In this document: positions 1 to 5,092 of the stretch, one piece after another
How positions within the stretch are numbered: the first letter of the stretch is position 1
Layout of the letters: every line of letters begins with the position of its first letter
Source: an uncultured Bacilli bacterium
Lineage (GTDB): Bacteria; Bacillota_I; Bacilli_A; RF39; UBA660
Length of the DNA: 15,435 bases
Assembly (NCBI GenBank): GCA_944351315.1
Contig: CALVPL010000140.1
Span: 1 to 15,435 of the forward strand
Direction: 5' to 3'
Translations under genes and position numbers: made by a program
The notes under the pieces: generated by a model
Database searches by the model: none
What the model saw: only the letters and a program-made list of their open reading frames with translations
Told to the model about the DNA's origin: nothing

Positions 1-29
1 CATGAAATCACCTACTAAATAAAATTATA
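1..29 (-). promoter_or_regulatory. Promoter, RBS and start codon of a gene leaving the left edge
   Basis: The complement of bases 1-3 is ATG, preceded on the minus strand by AGGTGA (8-13) at a 4-base spacing and by TATAAT (24-29) with an upstream TGG that makes an extended -10. No clear -35 is seen. This looks like the start of a leftward gene divergent from the XRE gene at 108. Only its start codon lies in the window, so its product is unknown. Confidence 0.5.
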
Positions 30-107
30 CCACATAAAAAATCATATATACCCACTAAATTATTAATAATGCAAATTCTAATGCGAAAATAACTGTAGGT
101 GATAAAA

Positions 108-542
108 ATGAATTTTGAAAGACTCAAAGAAAGAAGAAGTTATGAAGGATATACACAACAAAATGTCGCGGATATTTTACATGTAAAAAGAGCTACTTAT
201 GCTGGTTGGGAAACTGGAAAAGATATCATGCCATTAAGACAATTATATAAAATTGCTAATAGCTATCAATTAAGTTTAGATTATTTAACTGGTTTATCGG
301 ATGACGATTCTAAGATGAAATCTAAAAGTAAAACGATTGATGTTCAAAAAGTTTCAGAAAATTTAAAGAATTTTCGAAAGAAAAAACATTTAACTCAACA
401 ACAGGTTGCTAAGGCTTTACAAACTACTCAATCCAATATCCACAAATATGAAACGGGTAAATGTTTGATTACTACTATGTATGCTTTAGAATTTTCCAAA
501 CAGTTTTCTTATTCATTAGACGAGCTTTTAGGCCGAAAATAA
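108..542 (+). CDS. Tandem-domain XRE (HTH_3) transcriptional regulator
   Basis: A 144-residue cytoplasmic protein with two XRE-type helix-turn-helix domains, at about residues 5-60 and 84-140. Both halves share the same layout: a TQQ.VA helix, a W/YETGK turn, and an ending in S.D.L.G. This suggests an internal duplication. I start it at the ATG at 108, because AGGTGA (97-102) sits 5 bases upstream; the in-frame GTG at 99 lies inside that Shine-Dalgarno site. A Ser/Lys-rich linker joins the domains. It is divergent from a gene leaving the left edge, the usual arrangement for an autoregulated XRE repressor acting on its neighbour. The DNA-binding family is clear, but the target and trigger are unknown. 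No integrase or phage structural gene is nearby. Confidence 0.85.
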   Translation: MNFERLKERRSYEGYTQQNVADILHVKRATYAGWETGKDIMPLRQLYKIANSYQLSLDYLTGLSDDDSKMKSKSKTIDVQKVSENLKNFRKKKHLTQQQVAKALQTTQSNIHKYETGKCLITTMYALEFSKQFSYSLDELLGRK

Positions 543-567
543 GTAGAGAATCACTTCTCTACTTTTT
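541..567. terminator. Bidirectional terminator between XRE gene and spoVIF
   Basis: A perfect 10-bp stem, AAGTAGAGAA (541-550) and TTCTCTACTT (555-564), has a 4-base loop and a T run at 563-567 on the plus strand. The minus-strand T tract is poorer (ATTTT). The stem includes the last bases of the upstream stop codon and lies next to the spoVIF stop (566-568), so it probably serves both converging genes. Confidence 0.8.
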
Positions 568-808
568 AAAACATTTTATCTACACCTTTAGGTACTTTGT
601 CTTGTAAAATTGTTTCGATAATTTTGTCTTCTCTTTCTTTAGTAACTTTCTTTCCAGTCATATTACTTAAAGTAGTAATTACTTCTCGCAGTGTCTTTTC
701 ATCTTTCATATTTCCATTTTGCAATTTGCTTGCTAAGTCCAAAATGGTATTTTTACTTACTTTTGTTTTCTTTTCGACTTTTTTAAAAAAGTTATCTCCA
801 AATTCCAT
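566..808 (-). CDS. spoVIF: Stage VI sporulation protein F (SpoVIF/YjcC family)
   Basis: An 80-residue protein close in length to Bacillus SpoVIF (about 88 residues) and similar along its whole length as I remember that family: an N-terminal FFKKVEKKT segment, a LASKLQNGN-MKDE-TLR core and a KVTKEREDKII helix. No signal peptide or membrane segment is seen. In B. subtilis SpoVIF acts in the mother cell late in sporulation and is needed for proper coat assembly and spore resistance, with links to the GerE regulon. Here it lies 48 bases downstream of a small XRE gene and probably shares its transcript. The start has a perfect AGGAGG at a suitable distance, but the start codon lies in an inverted repeat with that site in the loop. 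Family recognised by eye from remembered similarity, not by a search. Confidence 0.75.
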   Translation of the reverse strand: MEFGDNFFKKVEKKTKVSKNTILDLASKLQNGNMKDEKTLREVITTLSNMTGKKVTKEREDKIIETILQDKVPKGVDKMF

Positions 809-834
809 AGAATACCTCCTAAAAATATTCTATG
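806..834 (-). promoter_or_regulatory. Hairpin enclosing spoVIF RBS and start codon
   Basis: CATAGAATA (806-814) and TATTCTATG (826-834) form a perfect 9-bp inverted repeat with an 11-base spacer. In the minus-strand mRNA the spacer carries AGGAGG and the 3' arm ends with the AUG of spoVIF. If folded, the start codon would be paired and the Shine-Dalgarno site exposed in the loop. This is seen in the sequence; a role in translation control is inferred. Confidence 0.5.
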
Positions 835-856
835 CAAGAAATTTAAGAGTTCTACT

Positions 857-1066
857 TTATTCAGGTTTATAAAATATATCATCTGGTTTTAAATCAAAAA
901 TGGCTGCGATTTTTTTAGCAACATCATAATATAAACGGCGATTGTTGTGTTCAAGTTGCCAATAGTATGATTTACAAACACCGATCATATCTGCCATTTG
1001 TTGATACGTGTATCCGTGTTCAATTCTCAGTTGTTCCAATTTATAATTTTTTGCTTTATTTTCCAT
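857..1066 (-). CDS. Small XRE-family HTH protein
   Basis: A 69-residue single-domain XRE helix-turn-helix protein. The domain covers about residues 8-66, with the YTYQQMADMIGVCKSYYWQLE recognition region and the C-terminal DLKPDDIF typical of the HTH_3 fold. The start is the ATG at 1066, because GGAGGA (1071-1076) lies just upstream; the in-frame ATG at 1078 overlaps that Shine-Dalgarno site. It is first in a likely two-gene transcript with spoVIF and divergent from a second XRE gene, with a sigma-A-like promoter and a 12-bp palindrome between them. It may regulate its own transcript or the divergent gene. Its target is unknown. Confidence 0.8.
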   Translation of the reverse strand: MENKAKNYKLEQLRIEHGYTYQQMADMIGVCKSYYWQLEHNNRRLYYDVAKKIAAIFDLKPDDIFYKPE

Positions 1067-1090
1067 ATTTTCCTCCATTTTGGTTCTTAT

Positions 1091-1119
1091 ATCTTATAAT
1101 AAATCTCTTTAAATGTCAA
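1091..1119 (-). promoter_or_regulatory. Sigma-A promoter of the XRE-spoVIF unit
   Basis: On the minus strand TTGACA (1114-1119) is followed after exactly 17 bases by TAAGAT (1091-1096). The -35 is perfect and the -10 matches 4 of 6 positions. Transcription would begin near 1084, a few bases before the Shine-Dalgarno site. Confidence 0.65.
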
Positions 1120-1126
1120 TTTTGTG

Positions 1127-1138
1127 TAGCGATCGCTA
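1127..1138. promoter_or_regulatory. 12-bp palindrome between divergent XRE genes
   Basis: TAGCGATCGCTA is a perfect palindrome, and a rare GC-rich patch in an AT-rich spacer. It lies 8 bases upstream of the -35 of the leftward promoter and about 60 bases before the rightward XRE start. Its position and symmetry suit a repressor operator, but with a single copy and no footprint this is inference. Confidence 0.4.
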
Positions 1139-1195
1139 GGTAGACATCATGAACTATGACCAATAGACTTATTTATAGAAGAAATGAGGAGTAGT

Positions 1196-1462
1196 ATGCA
1201 AAATATAAAAAAAACTATTGGTAACAATTTGCGTTACATAAGATTTCAAAGGAATTTATCACAAGAAAAATTTTACGAACAATACAATTTAAATCCCAAA
1301 TATATGGCTAGTATTGAACGCGGTGAAATTAATATTGGTGTTGAGTTTTTAGCCAATTTAGCAATAGCATTAGATGTGAGTATTCTTGATTTAATTCAAG
1401 AAGATTCCACAAAAATTGTGAAAAAGAAAAGAGTTGATCAAAAAAGAAATCTTGTCAAATAA
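1196..1462 (+). CDS. XRE-family HTH regulator with lysine-rich tail
   Basis: An 88-residue protein. Residues 5-68 form one XRE helix-turn-helix domain: LRYIRFQRNLSQEKF, then a recognition helix around NPKYMASIERGE, then LDVSILDLI. The last 20 residues are rich in Lys and Arg, possibly a further nucleic-acid contact. The ATG at 1196 is chosen because GAGGAG (1186-1191) lies 4 bases before it; the in-frame ATG at 1184 has no Shine-Dalgarno site. It is divergent from the XRE-spoVIF unit and convergent with der. The helix 'FYEQYNLNPKYMASIE' is like XRE proteins carried on chromosomes of many Bacillota. Its target is not known. Confidence 0.8.
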   Translation: MQNIKKTIGNNLRYIRFQRNLSQEKFYEQYNLNPKYMASIERGEINIGVEFLANLAIALDVSILDLIQEDSTKIVKKKRVDQKRNLVK

Positions 1463-1473
1463 GATTTCTTTTT
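1441..1473. terminator. Bidirectional terminator between XRE gene and der
   Basis: AAAAAGAAATCTT (1441-1453) and AAGATTTCTTTTT (1461-1473) form a perfect 13-bp stem with a 7-base loop, and A/T tracts on both sides can serve either direction. The stem contains the last codons of the plus gene; the loop and 3' arm contain its stop codon. The 3' arm also reaches the stop of der at 1472-1474. Confidence 0.85.
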
Positions 1474-2779
1474 ATTCTTCTTTTCGATTTTTAAAATGCA
1501 ATTGTATCGGCGTTCCAGTGAAATCAAAATTTTCCCGAATCTTATTTTCTAAATACCGTTCATAACTAAAATGAACTAAGCCTTTATTATTAACATAAAA
1601 CACAAACTTTGGCGGTCTTACACCTTCTTGATTTACAAAATAAATTTTTAACCTTTTTCCTTTATATGAGGGCGGTTGATGAAGCATTACTGCTTCTTCA
1701 ATTACTGTATTGATTAAAGATGTCTTTACTTTTCTTTCATGATTTTCATAAGCGGCAATAACTTCTGGCATGAATAAATGAATTCTTTTTTTGGTTAGTG
1801 CTGAGAGAAAAACGACTTTTGCATATGTAGCAAATTGAAATTCATATTTTAATAGTTCTTGCCATTTTTTGATTGCTTGATCTGGATTTTCTACTTTATC
1901 CCACTTGTTCACACATAACACCAATGCTTTTCCAGCTTCAATCGCCATTCCAGCAATGTGTTTGTCATGTAAAGTAATTCCTTCTACAGCATCTAAAACG
2001 AGCACACAAACATCACTTTTTTCAATTGCTTTCATACTGCGGAGCAAACTATATTTCTCGACATTTTCATAAATTTTTCCCCGTTTTCTTATTCCAGCAG
2101 TATCGACCATAATATATGGCTTGCCGTGATAAGTAAACATTGAATCTGTCGCATCTCTAGTGGTTCCAGCAACATCACTAACAATTGCTCTTTCTTCATT
2201 TAAAACTGCATTTACTAAACTTGATTTTCCGACATTAGGACGACCAATTAAACAGAATCGACAAATCGAATCTTCTTCATTTGCAGGTTTTACAGGAATA
2301 TCTTTTGTGATAAATTCTAGGAGCTCTTTTATACCCGTTTTATGAGAAGCAGATGTAGCAATTAAATTTTCAAATCCAAGTTCATAGAAACGATAGATCT
2401 CTTCTTTTCTTTTTGGATTATCAATCTTATTTACAACTACCAAAACTTCTTTTTTGGCTTTTAACAACATATCACGGATCATATAATCGCTTTGATTTAA
2501 TTCTGTTTTGCCATCGACAACAAATAAGATTAAATCCGCTTCATCAATTGCAAAAGTAGCTTGCATTAAAATGTCTTCTCGGAAATTTCCTTCTCCAAGC
2601 TCTAACCCACCAGTGTCAATCACTGAGAATTTTTTATCTTGATAAACTACTTCTCCATAAATTCGATCTCTTGTAATTCCGGGCATATCCATAATTATTG
2701 AACGATCTTCGCCAATTAAGCGATTAAAAAGACTAGATTTTCCTGTATTAGGTCGGCCGATTAAACATACGGTTTTCAT
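1472..2779 (-). CDS. der: Ribosome-assembly GTPase Der (EngA)
   Basis: A 435-residue essential GTPase with the tandem G-domain architecture found only in Der, acting in 50S ribosomal subunit maturation. G domain 1 has GRPNTGKS (8-15), DTGG (55-58) and NKID (117-120). G domain 2 has GRPNVGKS (179-186), DTAG (226-229), NKWD (291-294) and SALT (326-329). A KH-like C-terminal domain spans about 350-430. The length matches the B. subtilis protein (436). The start has a GGGGGAG Shine-Dalgarno site 5-6 bases upstream. It appears to be transcribed alone, with its own promoter and a terminator shared with the convergent XRE gene. Confidence 0.98.
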   Translation of the reverse strand: MKTVCLIGRPNTGKSSLFNRLIGEDRSIIMDMPGITRDRIYGEVVYQDKKFSVIDTGGLELGEGNFREDILMQATFAIDEADLILFVVDGKTELNQSDYMIRDMLLKAKKEVLVVVNKIDNPKRKEEIYRFYELGFENLIATSASHKTGIKELLEFITKDIPVKPANEEDSICRFCLIGRPNVGKSSLVNAVLNEERAIVSDVAGTTRDATDSMFTYHGKPYIMVDTAGIRKRGKIYENVEKYSLLRSMKAIEKSDVCVLVLDAVEGITLHDKHIAGMAIEAGKALVLCVNKWDKVENPDQAIKKWQELLKYEFQFATYAKVVFLSALTKKRIHLFMPEVIAAYENHERKVKTSLINTVIEEAVMLHQPPSYKGKRLKIYFVNQEGVRPPKFVFYVNNKGLVHFSYERYLENKIRENFDFTGTPIQLHFKNRKEE

Positions 2780-2803
2780 AAATTCTCCCCCTTTGTAAGG
2801 TTT

Positions 2804-2832
2804 ATTTTAGCAAAAAAAAGAAAAAAAGTAAA
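2804..2832 (-). promoter_or_regulatory. Candidate promoter of der
   Basis: On the minus strand TTTACT (2827-2832), 17 bases, then TAAAAT (2804-2809) fits a sigma-A promoter, with 4/6 and 5/6 matches. The spacer is almost all T. Transcription would begin near 2797, just ahead of the Shine-Dalgarno site. Confidence 0.45.
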
Positions 2833-2851
2833 TTGTTCCTTATAAAGTTAC
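2811..2851 (-). terminator. Weak candidate terminator after the prepilin gene
   Basis: On the minus strand an imperfect GTAACTT...AATTTAC hairpin (2828-2851; 4 bp, one mismatch, 2 bp) is followed by T7-C-T8 (2811-2827). The stem is weak but the T tract is long. It overlaps the proposed -35 of der, so partial read-through into der is possible. Confidence 0.35.
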
Positions 2852-3285
2852 TAATTACATTTAGTCGTTGGACGATCCGAAACAGCTACTGTATCGCAAG
2901 CATCTTTTAAATCCGTATTTGTTTCTACGTAAAATGCTGTTGCTCGCTTATTTTTTAAGTAAATTCCAATCACATTATTATCCATAGCTTCATTGGTAAC
3001 CGGATTCATAATATAGGAGCCTTCGGTATCGTTTTCTTTTTTGGTGATTCCTTGTTCAACTAAATCTGCTACTGTAATTTCATAGTAACAATCTTCACTT
3101 AAACGGCTGGTATGTTCATCTCCCCAACGTTCAGCATCAATCAGTAACATATCGACTTTTTCGCAATAAAGATTCTTTTTTATACTTGTTGATATGGCAA
3201 TCGCACTTGGTACAGCAATCATGGCTAAAAGTGCTAAAATGACAACTACTGCTAATAGCTCAATTAAAGTAAATCCTTTTTTCAT
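2851..3285 (-). CDS. Type IV prepilin-like protein (N-methylation motif)
   Basis: A 144-residue protein with a textbook class III signal: MKKG, then FTLIELL with Glu at mature position 5, then a hydrophobic helix to about residue 31. A prepilin peptidase would cut after Gly4. The remainder is a short soluble domain with four cysteines (41, 66, 130, 143), possibly disulfide bonded. Proteins of this type form type IV pili, competence (ComGC-like) pseudopili or type II secretion pseudopili. No pilus ATPase, platform protein or peptidase gene lies within the window, so the machine it joins is unknown. The ATG at 3285 follows AGGTGA at a 5-base spacing. It sits between khpA and der, with a terminator on its upstream side and its own candidate promoter. 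Confidence 0.85.
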   Translation of the reverse strand: MKKGFTLIELLAVVVILALLAMIAVPSAIAISTSIKKNLYCEKVDMLLIDAERWGDEHTSRLSEDCYYEITVADLVEQGITKKENDTEGSYIMNPVTNEAMDNNVIGIYLKNKRATAFYVETNTDLKDACDTVAVSDRPTTKCN

Positions 3286-3301
3286 ATTTTCACCTATATT
3301 A

Positions 3302-3307
3302 AGTATA
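3302..3307 (-). promoter_or_regulatory. Extended -10 of the prepilin gene
   Basis: The minus strand reads TGGTATACT, an extended -10 element, with TATACT at 3302-3307. No good -35 is seen; the upstream region is the T tract of the khpA terminator. The start of transcription would fall almost on the AGGTGA at 3290-3295. Confidence 0.45.
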
Positions 3308-3318
3308 CCACGAAAAAG

Positions 3319-3344
3319 AAAAAAAGAAACGAAGAATCGTTTCT
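3319..3344 (-). terminator. Terminator of rpsP-khpA
   Basis: On the minus strand AGAAACGA and TCGTTTCT form a perfect 8-bp stem (3325-3332 with 3337-3344) with a 4-base loop, followed by a run of Ts down to 3319. The stem begins inside the khpA stop codon. Confidence 0.85.
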
Positions 3345-3585
3345 AAAAAGCATCAATATTTACTTTAATTTTCCCTAATTCATGTATATAAGCATATGCA
3401 AGTAATAAAGTACGAATAGATTTAGCATTTCGGCCGTCTTTTCCTATCACGGCTCCCATGGATGATTCTGGAATTAAAATATCTAAAATTATTCCTTCAT
3501 CGCTTTCATAGCTACTCACTTTCACTAAATCTGCTTCTTTGCAAATACTTTTTACTAAAAATTCTGCATACTTAGTAATTTCCAT
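3343..3585 (-). CDS. khpA: KH-domain RNA-binding protein KhpA
   Basis: An 80-residue single KH-domain protein (YlqC/KhpA family). The signature GKDG loop is at 48-51, within VIGKDGRNAKSIRTLL, flanked by a beta strand LDILIPES and a final strand KIKVNI. In other Bacillota KhpA pairs with KhpB (Jag/EloR) to bind RNA and influence cell elongation. I start it at the ATG at 3585, one base after the rpsP stop, with AGGT 7 bases upstream; this gives the usual family length, whereas the in-frame ATG at 3615 lies inside rpsP. The rpsP-khpA pairing is the standard order in Bacillota and they are surely co-transcribed. Confidence 0.93.
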   Translation of the reverse strand: MEITKYAEFLVKSICKEADLVKVSSYESDEGIILDILIPESSMGAVIGKDGRNAKSIRTLLLAYAYIHELGKIKVNIDAF

Positions 3586-3586
3586 A

Positions 3587-3862
3587 TTACTTACCTGCTT
3601 TTTTATTTTCTGCAAATTTTTTCATAATGCCTTTTTTGCTTAAAATACTGCGAACTGTATCGGTAGGAATTGCTCCATTATTTAACCATTTTAACGCTTT
3701 TTCTTCTTCTAAAGTGATGCGATCTTCTCCTTTGATTGGATCATAAGTTCCAATAACTTCTAAAAATCTTCCATCTCTTGGGCTTCTAGAATCAGCAGCC
3801 ACGATTCGATAAAATGGTTTTGCTTTTGATCCCATTCTTTTTAATCTTAATTTAACAGCCAT
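3587..3862 (-). CDS. rpsP: 30S ribosomal protein S16
   Basis: A 91-residue ribosomal protein of the small subunit. The N-terminus MAVKLRLKRMGSKAKPFYRI and the segments ADSRSPRDGRFLE and GTYDP are diagnostic, followed by the WLNNGA-PTDTVR motif. The start is the ATG at 3862, 8 bases after a perfect AGGAGG (3871-3876); an in-frame ATG at 3880 lies upstream of that site and is not used. It is first in a two-gene unit with khpA. The rimM, trmD and rplS genes that often follow in Bacillota are absent here, because a terminator closes the unit after khpA. Confidence 0.98.
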   Translation of the reverse strand: MAVKLRLKRMGSKAKPFYRIVAADSRSPRDGRFLEVIGTYDPIKGEDRITLEEEKALKWLNNGAIPTDTVRSILSKKGIMKKFAENKKAGK

Positions 3863-3893
3863 TAATAAAACCTCCTTCATTTAAGATGTCTTT

Positions 3894-3922
3894 ATCATAG
3901 CAAATATCATGTTTGGTGTCAA
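3894..3922 (-). promoter_or_regulatory. Strong sigma-A promoter of rpsP-khpA
   Basis: On the minus strand a perfect TTGACA (3917-3922) is separated by 17 bases from TATGAT (3894-3899), which matches 5 of 6 positions. This is the best vegetative promoter in the window, as expected for a ribosomal protein gene. Its -35 forms one arm of an inverted repeat. Confidence 0.8.
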
Positions 3923-3938
3923 CATTTTTTTGTTGACA
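3917..3938. repeat. Inverted repeat over the rpsP -35 box
   Basis: TGTCAACA (3917-3924) and TGTTGACA (3931-3938) are perfect 8-bp arms around a T6 spacer. One arm includes the rpsP -35, and the repeat begins three bases after the stop codon of the membrane XRE gene. No U tract follows it on the minus strand, so it is not a standard terminator. It may be an operator or a 3'-end hairpin. Confidence 0.55.
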
Positions 3939-3940
3939 GT

Positions 3941-5023
3941 TTATTTTAAATAAATGTTTTTAAACTCTTCTTCAAATGTCTTTATTTCTTTATTGGCATT
4001 AGCACAGCTTCCTGTTTCACACACAAGCACTGGCCATTGATACGTGAATTGTTGAAGTATTTGAGTCTCTTTTTTCCATTGAAATTTTAACAATTTTTGA
4101 TTTACTATATATTCATATATGAAACTTCCTTCTTCATTTTGCCCTTCTACTTTAAAAATTTCTTTAGATATATCATAAGATAAAGTTTTATTTTCTTGTT
4201 TTAAAATACACATTTTAGAATCACATGTAAATTCCTTTAAAATTGGAACAGGAATTTTTGAAGTACTACTTGTTGAATCATTCATGCTATCCTCTTGTTC
4301 TTGATCTTCATAATTTTTAAAGAATAATTGATCATTTTGAAATTCTTTTTCTAAATTTAATTTAATCGTTACTTGAGTATTTTCTAAAGTAGTAAACTCA
4401 AGATATAAGTGATCAATAAGTTCTTGAATATTTTTTTTATAAAATGGATGATTTTTAGAAATAGTTTCTATTAAGGTAATAGTTGGATCTCCTGAATAAA
4501 TCAAGTTTTTCTCTTCTTTTTCTAAGTAATAAACTTGAACTGAAGTCGGTGAAGTTGTGATTGGACCTAATTGTAAATACATTTTATCTTTCATTTTGAT
4601 GAATAAACCATTATGAATTTCAAAAGAATTGGCTTCTCCATTTATTTGATAGACAAAAATTGTGTTATAAGTTTCTAAAAAATAATATATTAGAAATCCA
4701 CTTAATACTGTAATTAAAAGAACTAAAGTAAAAAATAAAATATGCCGTGTTTTTTTGATTTTGGTTTCTTGTACTTTTAAATAACGAATAATCCCTTTTT
4801 CTTCGGGAACTTTATTTTTTTTGCCACTTAAGATTTCATTTAAAGATACTTCAAAAATTTCACTTAATAACACGAGCATTTCCGTATTTGGTTGATGAAC
4901 TCCTCTTTCCCACTTGGCAATGGTACTCCGATCTACATATACTTTTGATGCCAGCTCTTCTTGACTCCAACCTTTTTCTTCGCGCAACTCTCTAATAAAC
5001 TTTCCAATTTGTTTCAAATCCAT
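3941..5023 (-). CDS. Membrane-anchored XRE regulator with extracytoplasmic domain
   Basis: A 360-residue protein in three parts. Residues 5-66 form an XRE helix-turn-helix domain (WSQEELASKVYVDRSTIAKWE). A basic linker leads to one membrane helix at about 95-116. Residues 117-360 should lie outside the cell. The outer part has a first half (120-235), an acidic Ser/Thr-rich linker (238-256), and a second half with two CX4C motifs (C267/C272 and C335/C340) that could form disulfides. The plan suggests a one-component sensor coupling an outside signal to DNA binding. I do not recognise the outer domain. The ATG at 5023 has a weak AGGT upstream and a TATAAT at 5048-5053. It lies directly upstream of rpsP, with no clear terminator between. 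The signal and target are unknown. Confidence 0.8.
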   Translation of the reverse strand: MDLKQIGKFIRELREEKGWSQEELASKVYVDRSTIAKWERGVHQPNTEMLVLLSEIFEVSLNEILSGKKNKVPEEKGIIRYLKVQETKIKKTRHILFFTLVLLITVLSGFLIYYFLETYNTIFVYQINGEANSFEIHNGLFIKMKDKMYLQLGPITTSPTSVQVYYLEKEEKNLIYSGDPTITLIETISKNHPFYKKNIQELIDHLYLEFTTLENTQVTIKLNLEKEFQNDQLFFKNYEDQEQEDSMNDSTSSTSKIPVPILKEFTCDSKMCILKQENKTLSYDISKEIFKVEGQNEEGSFIYEYIVNQKLLKFQWKKETQILQQFTYQWPVLVCETGSCANANKEIKTFEEEFKNIYLK

Positions 5024-5047
5024 ACAACATACCTAACTTTCATATGT

Positions 5048-5053
5048 ATTATA
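5048..5053 (-). promoter_or_regulatory. -10 box of the membrane XRE gene
   Basis: A perfect TATAAT on the minus strand lies 25 bases before the start codon. At the expected -35 position is only the T tract of the cotE terminator, so the promoter is probably weak or needs help. Confidence 0.4.
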
Positions 5054-5068
5054 AAGGATTTTAAAGTG

Positions 5069-5092
5069 AAAAAAAAGACGATTTTTCGTCTT
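5069..5092 (-). terminator. Terminator of cotE
   Basis: On the minus strand AAGACGA and TCGTCTT form a perfect 7-bp stem (5075-5081 with 5086-5092) with a 4-base loop, followed by a run of Ts to about 5069. The stem begins within the cotE stop codon. Confidence 0.85.

Noticed and set aside
597..872. Open frame of 91 codons on the plus strand opposite spoVIF
   Set aside because: It is antisense to a recognised spore gene, has no Shine-Dalgarno site and has hydrophobic, low-complexity content typical of a shadow frame.
1129..1136. GCGATCGC as a HIP1-like cyanobacterial repeat
   Set aside because: Only one copy was noticed and the genes are of Bacilli type; its place in a divergent promoter region is better explained as a possible operator.
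108..1462. Prophage immunity region
   Set aside because: XRE genes are present, but no integrase, excisionase, replication, structural or attachment-site signal was seen.
3917..3938. Inverted repeat as the terminator of the membrane XRE gene
   Set aside because: The minus strand lacks a T tract after the stem, and the T run is in the loop on the other strand.
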